Shown: positions 1-9,800 of the stretch, one piece after another
How the letters are laid out: every line of letters starts with the position of its first letter
Numbering within the stretch: position 1 is the first letter of the stretch
Source: Atrichornis clamosus
Lineage: Eukaryota > Chordata > Aves > Passeriformes > Menuridae
Direction of reading: 5' to 3'
Length of the DNA: 64,000 nt
Assembly (NCBI GenBank): GCA_013400975.1
Contig: WBMZ01012087.1
Location: forward strand, 119,150 to 183,149
Program-made: the position numbers and the translations under genes
Notes under the pieces: generated by a model
What the model saw: only the letters and a program-made list of their open reading frames with translations
Told to the model about the DNA's origin: nothing
Database searches by the model: none

Positions 1-2329
1 TTCTCTCACAACAGAAATATCAGCTGGAAAGGGTCTTTTAACTCATTCCATCTCAGCCCTTAGTTGTGCTGCTGCACCTGGATGGCTTTCCCTGTCCAAG
101 TAAGAGGTTGGCAGCTGTTGTGTTCCAGACTTTGTAGCCTGTTGAATCATTCAAATGTGTGTCCCCCCACAGAAAGCACTCTTTTTCTTTCCTTATTCTT
201 TTTTTTTTCCCCAGTGAAGTCAAATGTCTGGTTTTGTTTCTCACCTCCACATAATAAAATCAAAACTATTAGTAATAGAAGAACCTGTAGAAGGAGAGGT
301 TTTTCTCCCGTCTGCTACTTCATACTTGGGTGTGAAAGGAGCCAGGATCATGTTTCTCCTGGCAGGCATCTCTCTGGCATCCTGGATGTGGGGAGGGAGG
401 CTAAGGAGGGTGCATGAGGGGTGAGAGGGGCACCCTGGATGTGGCTTGGTCACATTAGTGAAACCCATGGTGTCATCCATTGTTTTGCTGGGCTGTGTCA
501 CAAGCTGCACCCAGGAACTGGGTCATGAGTTCAGCTGGTGCCCCACCATGACATTCAAATATACCCTGAACAAGTATTCTCTTGTGAAATGGGTAAAGAA
601 ACTGCTGGAAAAACATTCCTGTGGATTATTTTAGCTCAATCTCTCAGGAGTGTTTATGTCCCAATGTGAGCCTTGTCCCCTGCAGCTGAGGAACAAGCCC
701 TATGGAGTGGTTTGCATCTGGTTAATTAGTGTTCTCCTAAGGGTTTCTTTGGGGGCCTTCTTCCTCTGAAAGTACTTTTCTAAATTTCTTTGAATTAAGG
801 GTGGGAGGAGATTTGATTAGCTCTGATACTCCTTGGTACGCATCATGAAAGCCTTCATTTTTGTTTGGGAGGATTTAAGAGTTTTCCTGGTGTATGTAGT
901 GGTAACTGCCATGGAAATACCTCCAGTGCAGAGGCAGAGCTACTTAAAAATACCTTCAGCCAGCAGGTCCTTGCTGCGTCTGCAAGGGTTCCTTTGGCAA
1001 TCAAGATGAGTATATTTTTTCTTCTTAAAAGGTTACTAAGGATACTGTCCCTAAAATAAGGATAGGAAACTCTTAAATATGGCATCACAGATTGGATACC
1101 TTTGCTTCTAAATCACTTGTGTTTGGTATGTGGGTGCTTGTGTTGTTTTCTCATTCTTTGTTAGTCTGTCTGTGCAAACAGATGTACATTGTATTCAGGA
1201 TTATTTCAAACCATAAACTATTTAAGACATTCTAATGTGAAAAGAGCAGTATTAGAAATCCAGGCTGGAAGCAGGTGTTAATCCTGCTACTTGATAACTC
1301 AGGGAAGGTTTGGGTGTAACCAGCAAAGGTTTTTTGTTTGGTTTTGGGTGTTTCAGTCAAGAATGTATTTTTATTTTCTATAGACCCAAGTACGTGATCT
1401 GAATATATTCTGTACTTGGGAGTATTTTTTGCTATTTAATGCCAATAATATTTACAATATTTACTTTGTTCCTGTTAGGTTGTCTTTAGCTTTGTAAATG
1501 GGTCTTTGGCTTCTCCTGTACGTCATTGCACGCTCAGATGGCTTCATGTAGATACAAAGTCATCAGAGCATTGAAAATGATTGAAAATTTCTGAGCATCT
1601 ACTCAGTGATGCTGCTGGTTTCCATTTTTCATGAGCAAAGCAACCCTTCATTCCAGGTTGATATACCTGACACGTTAGAGGGGAATTTTTGAAAAGAAAA
1701 CAGTTTTCAAGGATATTTTATTCTTGAGCTGTAAGCAAATGTTGACATCAAAGTCTCAGACATTTCTAGCTGAGGTGTTAAAGATGTCTACAGAGTGCTT
1801 TACTGCTTCTAGAAGATGCTGCCAATTTTAATAGTTTTTAGAGTTCTCTGGTCCTGCTATTTGGGCAGGAGTGTAGGTGAAGATGAAGGTCAGTCCCTAC
1901 ACTCTTTAGATAATAGAATGTGCACAGTTGAGAGGTTTCCACCCCTTTCTTCTTTTTATGAGCAGAACAGCTTTGCTAAGCAGACACATGTTTTAATGAT
2001 AGCAAACTACATTTACACATTGTACAGGGGTATTTTGCTACATTAATTACCTTGTCAAATGTAATAGGTAATTACCACATCAAATCACCTTCATATGTTA
2101 CATGGAGGCATAACTTGCTAAATTATTTAAAAAAACAAACAAACAAAATCCCAGAAGCCCAAGGGCAGCATCACCACAAACCTGACTCTTTCTCTTCTAA
2201 AATAACACTGATGTATGTGAAGGCAGGAGCCTCACTAACCTCAGCCAGCGTCTGCTTGGTGTTGTGGCAGCGGCTGCTCTGTGTCCCCCAACACCATGCA
2301 TGTCCCTTCTCTGATTTCGAATAAAATCC
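1..2329. other. Non-coding AT-rich flank, no gene seen
   Basis: No reading frame here has a recognisable domain; the longest runs are under 120 codons and look random. I see a short CAAA-type simple repeat near 2128-2147 and a pyrimidine run near 185-213. No transposon end was recognised. It ends where the first copy of the long direct repeat begins. It could be intergenic or intronic; the sequence does not decide. Confidence 0.6.
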
Positions 2330-2910
2330 TCTGATTCTTATTTTACCTGATGGTTGATTCCTAGCCTGAAGCTGGTCTTTTGAGTAAATCTATGAGCAGG
2401 TTTGTGCCCAGCCTAGGCTATGCTGGGTGGAGTACTTCGCCCACGTGACAAACAGTAGTATGCAGAGAGAGAAAAATAATAAGAATATTGGTTATTCTTT
2501 CGTATCTGATAGCTACCTAATTGGCATTTGTGATAAAACTCTGCAGTAGATTTGTGAAACAAGTTTAGTGCTTTAATGTGCAGAGAGCACATGCCACAGT
2601 GGTAGCGACAGGGTCCAGGAGCTGAGTGATGCAGGTCCTTGTCTTGTCTTGCTGCAAGAGAAAAGAGATGTGGGGGAAATGCTGCTTGAAAGGGCAGTTA
2701 TGAGTGAGTGGAGAGACCAACCCATAAAGCTCGGTTAGTAGGTTGCTTTGCAGATAAATTCTAATGCTCTAGATCCTCCTTACTTTGAGGTTTTTGGGAT
2801 CTACTTACTGTCCTCAAGGGTTATGGCAGAGGCTGCTGCATGCACTATGTAGCTCTGGAAAAACAGAGCAAAGGGGTTCTGTCAGGGAGGGGAGACCCTC
2901 TTGTATATTG
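2330..2910 (+). repeat. Long direct repeat, left copy
   Basis: This segment recurs in the same orientation about 3.04 kb to the right. Similarity starts near 2330 (matching about 5368). It is roughly 85 percent by eye up to 2458, perfect from 2459 to 2656, then falls to about 70 percent with a large length difference. Further matching patches are 2728-2790 against 5905-5965 and 2874-2905 against 6146-6177. The copies flank the Topors-like gene. A simple LTR pair is unlikely because homology runs past any TG...CA boundary and no target-site duplication is visible. A partial segmental duplication or the boundary units of a former tandem array fit better. The outer limits are approximate. Confidence 0.85.
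2459..2656 (+). repeat. 198-bp tract identical to 5497-5694
   Basis: Compared base by base, 2459-2656 and 5497-5694 match without a substitution or gap at a constant offset of 3038. The bases on both sides differ often. A sharp-edged block of identity inside diverged duplicates is the usual footprint of gene conversion. Strong constraint or an assembly duplication are the alternatives. Confidence 0.95.
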
Positions 2911-3069
2911 GTATTTTGAGTCTTTGTTTAAATATTTCGTGCCTGTTGTCCAGGGGTGAAAGAAGAAGGGTTAAAAGAGGTAGCAAATGCATGCTGCTGT
3001 TTGTACTTCCATAAGCATTACATGCACCTAGAAAAAACTCCAATGACTACTTTTTGGAAGACATACTTA

Positions 3070-3075
3070 TTTATT
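3070..3075 (-). terminator. Possible poly(A) signal for the Topors-like gene
   Basis: TTTATT on the + strand reads AATAAA on the minus strand, about 430 bases beyond the stop codon of the minus-strand RING gene. If used, the 3' UTR would run through the CR1 fragment and the TCTA repeat. The hexamer is common by chance in AT-rich DNA, so this is only a candidate. Confidence 0.25.
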
Positions 3076-3111
3076 TTAAAAGCAGAAAGCTGTGTGAATA
3101 TGTTACTATGT

Positions 3112-3187
3112 AACTATCTCTACCTATCCATCTATCTATCTGTCTATCCATTAATCTATCTGTCTGTTTATTCATCTATCTATCTAT
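3112..3187 (+). repeat. Imperfect TCTA/TCTG tetranucleotide microsatellite
   Basis: About 75 bases of tandem CTAT/CTGT-type units with interruptions, immediately before the CR1 fragment. The impurity suggests an old array, though it could still vary in length between individuals. On the minus strand it lies downstream of the Topors-like stop codon, so it may sit in the 3' UTR. Confidence 0.9.
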
Positions 3188-3189
3188 AA

Positions 3190-3465
3190 ATATTATTCAG
3201 CCTCGAGACTGAGGGGAGACTTAATTGTGATCTTCAATATCCTCATGAGGGGAAGTGAAGCAGCAGGTACTGATCTCTTCATTCTTGTGACCAGTGACAG
3301 AGTGGTTGAGCACTGGAACAGGTCACAGCACTAAGCCTGTCTGAGTTCAAGAAGCATTTGGATAATACTGTCAGGCACATCAGGTGGGATTCTTGAGGTG
3401 TCCTACACAGGGCCAGGAGTTGGACTCGACTGTGATGGATCAGCCTATTCTGTGATTCTAATAAT
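3190..3465 (+). mobile_element. CR1 LINE 3' fragment, + orientation
   Basis: The block begins with the CR1-type phrase 'gactgaggggagac' and carries 'gagttcaagaagcatttggat' in slightly altered form. It continues with 'gggccaggagttggactcga' and ends in the CR1 3' signature 'attctgtgattct'. Compared with the family consensus as I remember it, a stretch between the 'gaccagtgacag' part and the 'gtggttgagcactgg' part appears deleted. It has no coding capacity. It ends about 40 bases from the stop codon of the minus-strand Topors-like gene and is antisense to it. The subfamily cannot be assigned by eye. Confidence 0.85.
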
Positions 3466-3505
3466 ATCTCCTTGGCAGGAACTGAAACTGATTTATGGAG
3501 GCGCC

Positions 3506-4423
3506 TCAGTGACGTGCCCTCCTGTGAGCTGGAGAGCCTTTGGGGCTGCTGGCCCTCCTTTTTCGTGATTGCCGTGGCCTCCGAGGGGAAGGATCTCTGC
3601 CCCTGATGGAGTTAGGACGTTCTGTGCACAGTCTCTCTGGTTCTTCCTGGGGCTCTTGTTGCTCTATGTGGATGGTAGTGAGAGCAGAGGGGTGCGTACC
3701 TAGACCCCCACCAATGGCAGTAGATGAGGTGCCAGGCGTCTCATCCACACTGGATCTTGCTGGACCAGGGGCAAGAGAGGAGGGGCTGCTCTCCTGCCCT
3801 GTGGCACCACGAGTGTCCCGCTGGCGTGGCGGGAGATGGTACTCCCTGCGATGCTGCTGCTCAGGGACATGTGCATGCTGGACCCTGGCTGTCGCTGTGC
3901 CAAACAGCTCCTCCAAGTCCTGATAGAACCAGGACTGCAGGCTCTGGTGGATTGCTGGGTTCGTGGAGAAACAGCTCATCCAGTTTGGGAGCTGAAAGCC
4001 ACCCATGAGATGCTGGACATCCCTTGCTGCCACCCACTGTTGACGTGCGCCAGGGTGATGTATGTTGGGAGCATCTGGCTCTCTGCGAGCTCTTCTTGCC
4101 GGGAGGACGACTGGTGGTGTCACAGGTGGAGTGATGACATGCTCTTCAAAATCATCATCTGCCTGTACTGAGTGCAGAATGGAGGTCATCTTCCCCTTGC
4201 ACAGGGGGCACTGGGTTTTGTTGTCGGCCCACCGCAGGATGCAGGCATAGCAGAAGCGGTGGAGGCACGGCATCGCAAAGCTGGGCTCCCTCCAGCTGTC
4301 CAGACAAATGGGGCAGTGGTCCTCCAGCTCTGTGTCCGTGCTGCCTGTGTGCTGGGGTGGGCTGGGGGGAGCTGGGGATGACGAGCCACTCCCCCTCACT
4401 GCTACTGCAGCAGTGGCTTCCAT
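3506..4423 (-). CDS. Topors-like RING-finger E3 ubiquitin ligase, intronless
   Basis: An uninterrupted 305-codon frame from ATG at 4423 to TGA at 3506. The start has a good Kozak context (A at -3, G at +4). A Ser/Pro-rich leader of about 35 residues precedes a complete C3HC4 RING with zinc ligands C37, C40, C53, H55, C58, C61, C72 and C75. The RING follows the TOPORS pattern: CPICLD, CLHRFC, W..NK..CPLC, then SILHSV.ADDDF directly after the last cysteines (residues 81-92). A proline-rich linker (99-110) and an ordered-looking segment (about 137-176) follow. The tail is basic and rich in Ser-Pro with RRPRQSRKRR (281-290), a likely nuclear localisation signal. RING proteins of this family bring E2-ubiquitin to nuclear substrates; mammalian TOPORS also acts in SUMO transfer. 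This protein is much shorter than TOPORS (about 1,045 residues in human), and I see no SUMO-ligase region. The single-exon form suggests a retrocopy or an expanded lineage-specific family. All zinc ligands are intact, so it may be functional; substrate and expression are unknown. Confidence 0.85.
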   Translation of the reverse strand: MEATAAVAVRGSGSSSPAPPSPPQHTGSTDTELEDHCPICLDSWREPSFAMPCLHRFCYACILRWADNKTQCPLCKGKMTSILHSVQADDDFEEHVITPPVTPPVVLPARRARREPDAPNIHHPGARQQWVAARDVQHLMGGFQLPNWMSCFSTNPAIHQSLQSWFYQDLEELFGTATARVQHAHVPEQQHRREYHLPPRQRDTRGATGQESSPSSLAPGPARSSVDETPGTSSTAIGGGLGTHPSALTTIHIEQQEPQEEPERLCTERPNSIRGRDPSPRRPRQSRKRRASSPKGSPAHRRARH

Positions 4424-5365
4424 GCTGGAGAAGGGCGAGAGACAATGGTCATTGGCAGGGAGGGGGGGAAAAGATGCCCATTGTCTCAGGAAGGAAACCC
4501 TCCCAGCTCCCCAGGACTAGGTGTCCCTGTCCAGCTTGCCTTTGCTGCTGTGAGCACACCTTCCTCATACCCTGGCTGCCTGAACCTGGCAGGGCCAGGG
4601 AATGTCCTTCGATGGCTCTGGAGTGAATGACTGAGAGCTATGACCAACTCTCAGCTCACTGCCAGCTCCAAGGCCTGGCACTCCGTGCCTCGCTCCCTGC
4701 TCGGCTGGAGTCTGTGCTCAGGCTGGCTGGGTCAGAGTCAGTGTCCAGGTATGAGCAGCTGGGGCAGGTGACATCACAGCCCATCGCTTGGAGACGTCTC
4801 GGTGCATCCCTAGGTGACCATGGAGCCTTATGGCTCAGTTGCCGTTGCTTGGGGCTGGCGTCACCCTAGGCCGTCCCTGCCATGGCTCTGCTTGGCAGCT
4901 CTGTGGGCCCAGCGCACGTGTCTGGGGTCGTCACTGCCCACCCCATCCCCTGTCTTTTGCTCAGCGTTGGTGTTCTACCCCAGCCACCCAGGCTGTCTGC
5001 CCAGGGCTGTCAGGTTGCTCTGGCTGTGTCTCCAGGCACACACAGCCAGAGGGTTCACTTGATAACACCTCGTGCTGCCCTGGGAGCTCCATCATTGCAG
5101 GCCTCTGAGCTGGTGCTTTTGCCAGTATCTCTTCCTCTTACTTCACACACTTTAGTCCTTTTTTTGCCACAATATCTCTGCTGGATTGCACAGTGATCAC
5201 CAGTTCCCTTCTGCCTGGCTTGGTTGTTCAGATAAAGCAAATCTAGCTGCCACCTTGCAGTTGTACCTTCCATCCTTCCTCAGGCCGAGATGCTGCAGCT
5301 GGGGCCTGGAAAGATGAGCAGAGGGTTGGAAATGATTGCTGGTTGGTTGGATCGGTGAAGTCNAA
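4424..5365 (-). promoter_or_regulatory. GC-rich upstream region of the Topors-like gene, candidate promoter
   Basis: This GC-rich stretch lies upstream of the minus-strand start codon. A cluster at 4769-4863 holds several words. TGACATCA (4769-4776) is one base from a consensus CRE. GAGACGTCTC (4791-4800) is a palindrome with an ACGT core. Two abutting RFX X-box half-sites, AGCAAC then GGCAAC on the minus strand, lie at 4838-4849. A CGTCA half-CRE is at 4859-4863. CREM/ATF plus RFX sites are typical of male germ-cell promoters, so testis expression is a plausible inference, not shown. No clear TATA box was identified. Other frames here carry no recognisable domain. Confidence 0.4.
5363..5363. 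other. Ambiguous base (N)
   Basis: The only non-ACGT symbol I noticed in the window. It falls a few bases before the right copy of the long direct repeat starts. This may be a low-quality call, a heterozygous site, or a join made where the duplicate sequences confused assembly. Confidence 0.95.
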
Positions 5366-6180
5366 ACCATTCCTTTATTTCACCTGGTGGTTGATTCCTA
5401 GCCTGAAGCTGGTCTTTTGAATGAATCCATGAGCAGGTTTGAGCCCAGCCCTAGGCCCTGCTGGGTGGAGCGCTTTGCCCATGTGATGAAGAGTAATATG
5501 CAGAGAGAGAAAAATAATAAGAATATTGGTTATTCTTTCGTATCTGATAGCTACCTAATTGGCATTTGTGATAAAACTCTGCAGTAGATTTGTGAAACAA
5601 GTTTAGTGCTTTAATGTGCAGAGAGCACATGCCACAGTGGTAGCGACAGGGTCCAGGAGCTGAGTGATGCAGGTCCTTGTCTTGTCTTGCTGCAGCAGAA
5701 AAATGAGGTGAGGGATAGACTGCTTTGAAGTGCAGTTGTGAGTGAGAAGAGAGACACAAAGAGGTTAAATAGTGGGACTGAGAGAACCCTTCCAAAATGA
5801 TGAATGCACTTGTATCCTGATTATGGTCCTGACATTGTTTTTACCAAGCCATACTTCACCAGTTTTAAAGATCTGAGTAAGTTCTGTTTCCATGTGTTTC
5901 ATGAAGTTCAATTAGCAGGTTGCTTTGCAGAAAATTTCTAAAACTTTAGATCCTCCTCCCTTTGCCTTGTTGGGGACTTGTGGAGGGTCTTTAAGGCAGG
6001 TTGGTGGGGCAAGATGGCCACAGAGAGCCTGTACCCATGGCCAAGGAAGCAAAACTGTACTGATTCAGCCATCTTGTGTGGAAACCTTGGCAGATCATCA
6101 GGATTAGGAGGTTTGTGATCTGAATCTATCCCAAGAGCTGCTCCTCGTTCTGTCAGAGAGTGAGCCTCTCCTCTGTTCGT
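5366..6180 (+). repeat. Long direct repeat, right copy
   Basis: Second copy of the repeat seen at 2330-2910. It includes the identical tract 5497-5694. It then carries an extra stretch of about 130-150 bases (roughly 5765-5904) not present in the left copy before similarity resumes at 5905 (GGTTGCTTTGCAG word shared). Similarity becomes hard to follow after about 5985; a last patch is near 6146-6177. No coding potential is recognised in either copy. The repeat-gene-repeat order is what one unit of a tandem array would leave. Confidence 0.85.
5497..5694 (+). repeat. 198-bp tract identical to 2459-2656
   Basis: Partner of the left-hand tract: same orientation, no mismatches, while the flanks of the two repeats differ at many sites. 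It contains no recognised gene or named element. Confidence 0.95.
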
Positions 6181-8559
6181 GCTCTCGTGGGGAATGGCAT
6201 CCTTTGTGCCTCACCTACCTCTGAGTCATCCCCAGAGGCAGAGATGGCAGGGAAAGGAGGGAAGTGCCTCGCTGTTGCTCGTGGCTGCCCAGGCTGGCCT
6301 GGTACTCTCACCACAGCTTCTCCCCAGCCTCGAGTGAACCCCAGCGATCTGCAACGGGACCCCCCAAGATTGCAGGGCTGCTGCCACCCTCCAGTGCAGA
6401 GTCAGGGGGCAGCAGGAGGGCTCCTGCCTCATTCTCTGAAGTTGTGGGTGAGAATTTTTTTTTTTAATTATTTTTTAATATTCTTTGGTGGTTGTTACTT
6501 CCTCTTGCCCAAGATTTCTTAGCCAGCGCTTAGGGAGAACTTGCCTTAAACGGGAAGTGTAACCGAATCCATTGCAAATTAGCAGTTTAACTGACAGAAG
6601 GATGTTGGAGTTTTTAGTTGTTGCATTTTAAAGTTGGCCAAGTCATGCTGTGGATGTAAAAGGATTTGTTCTTCACACTCCAGCGTGCTGGGTGAGGAGG
6701 CTACTCTGGTGTGTCCACACAATGTGGCTGAACGTGGCATAATCTGGTTTGAAATAAACTTGATGACTTTCTTTTCCCCTGTCTGAATTAATATTGGAGG
6801 TTTGTGAGAACAGAGAGTAAAATGCATCATGTCCTAATTTTTCCAACAGCTGACACATAGAGATGCTGTTGTTTAGGAGAAGGCCACTCACCAATCCATC
6901 CCCAGCCATGTGGAAAATGTTAGCGGTGCTGTATCGTGGATACAGTACCTCTATTTTCCAAAGAGATGAACACTGTTAAGTGTATCTTTCTGCAGGAGCT
7001 GAGCCTCCGTTTAGGACTCTGGGATCCCCTTTTCTGATCTTTTCTTTCCTGCTGAGTGCTGACTGAGGTATTTCTGGGGTAGGTGCCAGGGTTGTTCTCT
7101 CACTAATGATTCATGTGCCCTTCGCATGTTGCGCTGCAAAATGACATGTAACAGCGTGTACCCAGTATTTACGTTACTTTAGTTTGGCTCTCCAAACATG
7201 TACTTTTGCTTTCATCTCGGAAGTTGTGCCGCTCCAATAGATTTGTGGTGCGGCAGTTGATAAAAGTTACTCGAACGTTAATTTTTGGGGTATTTGGGGG
7301 GCCACCAGTGAAGTGCCCGGTGCTCTGCTGCCTCACGGTTCCTGAAGATGGTGCGTGCTGCTGGGGGATCTGCAGTGCTCTGCAGAGGGACCCTGGTGTC
7401 CACACGGGGCTTGTCAGGCACTCGACTCTGAGCTCTGATGCTGCACAGTAGCTCCCTCGCTATTCCTACCCTGTCAGAACAGGCTGACGAACCATAACAA
7501 CGTGAGAACTGTAGGTATCAGGCTCCATGCAAATAAAACCCCTCCTAAATATTGATCTCAGGGAAGAGCAGCCAGGAGGGCACAGGTGGGGGATGTAGAG
7601 CCCTGGCTGGGGTTTAGCCCTGAGCTGCTCACTCTATGCTAGGGATCCCCCTCGGCCGCAGATTGCCGAATATGTTCCTAATAGAATTGTGGCTTTTCCA
7701 GAATGCATGCAGCATGTGAGGCAAGACCACTGATTGAATCGTGGAGGCCACTGGAGAGTCATTAGCTGGTAATGGCTTTCAAACTGTCCTGGGGTGGTGG
7801 TGAGTGCGTGTCTCCCTCACCTTTGTGTGTAACACTTTCGAATTTATAACGTTTTTCCAAATGAGTCAGTAGCGTGTGCTAGGCTTTGGGTGGCCCGCTC
7901 GAAACAGACTTTAGAAGGGTTTGCTTTTCAGAAAGAGCTGTTACCCTTAGAAATTCAGTCTCTTTTACAGGGTAGTAAGCTATCTTCAGTCTGTGTATTT
8001 AACATACGACATGTGCTGGTCAGTCCATTGGCCTCGTCAAGGATTGCAGTTCTGCATTGCTGCAGAGGCATCAGAAAAGTACAGAACTGTAAATATGGTG
8101 TAGATATGCAGTCAAAGTACTTCATAGCTGTGCTAGATCAGGACCCAAAGCAAGGAATAAAGGTTGATTCTGGAAAACACCATTCACCTTGTCTTACTCT
8201 TTATGTTTTTACATCCAGATCATTCGGATATACATAAAGTCCTTATGAACTTTCAGAGTTCGTAGTAAGGAATCAGTTCTAACAACATAATCTAGGAAAA
8301 GTAGGCACTTTTATTATAACCTGTGGTTTGTCTGGTAGAAGTTTCTGTTCTAAAAAATTTCTTTTTCCTAAGAGAAAGAAAAGAAAATACCTTCTGAGCC
8401 TCCCTTTGTCCACAAAATTTATGTCCTGAGTGATCCAGACAGTAAAACTCCATGAAGATCTATATGTTGTTTGAGAAGTACTATTAAAAATTAATCCAAT
8501 TTTCTATTCTTCTGGTGTAAATAAATGACAAAAAAACCAGCTTGAAACCAAAATGGCCA
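6181..8559. other. Non-coding, no gene recognised
   Basis: Moderately GC-rich to about 6440, then AT-rich with a T run at 6457-6466. Open frames reach at most about 120 codons, overlap each other on both strands and show no domain. I see no transposon end and no RNA gene. Confidence 0.5.
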
Positions 8560-9010
8560 CTTTCTGAGTTTTATGCAGAATAAAAGGCTGTTTATCCTTT
8601 CCTCTTTATTTTAAGCTGTGGTTTTACTATTCAAGAAACAAATTCTAATCAGCCACCGTATCAGACAAATGGGAGCTTTAGTGAGCAGTTCGTGTGTTGG
8701 GAGGGAGCACTAAGATTCTCATTATAGTTCATGTCTGAATAATTAGTAGGACCACTCTGCACTTTTTTTGGCTGTAAGAAGGAACTCTCAGTGCAGCGAC
8801 AGGCTGACAGGAGCATCGAGCGGTGGGTCATTAGTGTGTGGCTGCCATCGATGTCATGTTACGGTGTCAAATTAGTTAGTGCCCCCTCCAGAGCCAAGCT
8901 GGACCTGCAAATTATCCTCCTACATCCCAGGAAACCCTGTTTGCTAAACCTCAGATCAAATAGGAACAAATGATTAACATGGCTCATAAATTAACTACTT
9001 TACAGGCTTA
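8560..9010. promoter_or_regulatory. Candidate conserved non-coding element
   Basis: A repeat-free block of mixed composition containing homeobox-like TAATTA-type words (for example AATAATTAG near 8737-8745), a GATA-like TTATC near 8594, and TCGATGTCA near 8848. It has no codable frame beyond 60 codons. Its texture resembles developmental enhancers in vertebrate gene deserts. The call rests on appearance only; alignment to other vertebrates would decide it. Confidence 0.25.
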
Positions 9011-9229
9011 TAACTTTTTACAAGTAGATAATAAAGACAGAATTTTTAGGACTCTGTTGTGTTTACTTCAAAGCTGTGATGTATTCTGGTTTTGTTTCTT
9101 TTTTTTTTTTTCTATGCCTATTTGCTGTACATAGGTTTGCTTTTCTCTTAGGGGATAAAAAAATTGTGTACAGCCAAGGAAATAATGTTTAGAAAATCTA
9201 GTGTCCTAAAGGAAGCAAATGTAAATCCA

Positions 9230-9800
9230 CTGAAAACAATATAATTAAGTTTGTTATCTCATTGCCCGATAAGTCGCTGACAATAGTCTTTCTTCTTGTA
9301 GTGGCAGTTGTTCGTTAATGAGTTCACCAATTAAGTTTGAAAGATTACAGCCTTTGCCAAGAGGATTTATCTGTTTAAAAGCATTATATTTTTTGTGATA
9401 CATTCTTACCATATTGTAAGCCTCTTTGTTAAAGAGGTATAAGACTACCTCTTAAACACATTAAATCCTATTACAGGCCCAAAAATAATTTTACAATCTG
9501 TTTACACATTAGCATCTACAAAACTGTAACAAATCTGTCCAGAGATGTCTGTTTTGAGAATAGGATGCTAACAGATAGTGCACTCTCTTGAAGCTGGATT
9601 GCCCTTGTGAAACGAGTGCTTTTTTGCTGCAGAATAATTGTTTTATAATGATTTATGACTATGCAAATAATATTCTTTTTATATCTCCCCCTTTTTAAAT
9701 CTCTCCTCAGCTGCGTTTTTTAACCAATGCAGAAATAGTACTGAATTTTTAGTGCTCTTTTACAGCTTTTGAATCTAAAATAAACTGAAAAGGGTAAGTT
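9230..9800. promoter_or_regulatory. Candidate conserved non-coding element
   Basis: AT-rich, low in simple repeats, with many homeodomain/POU-like words (TTAATGAG near 9315, ATGCAAAT at 9661-9668, CAATTAAG near 9328). ATGCAAAT is a perfect octamer, the POU-factor site. No coding frame of interest. Conservation is inferred from texture alone. Confidence 0.28.

Noticed and set aside
2330..6180. Direct repeats as retroviral LTRs
   Set aside because: No TG...CA ends with target-site duplication, no primer-binding site or polypurine tract, no gag/pol frame between them, and homology continues past any LTR-like boundary.
6398..6420. CTCF-like AGGGGGCAGC core
   Set aside because: The left half of the motif does not match, so the similarity is only partial.
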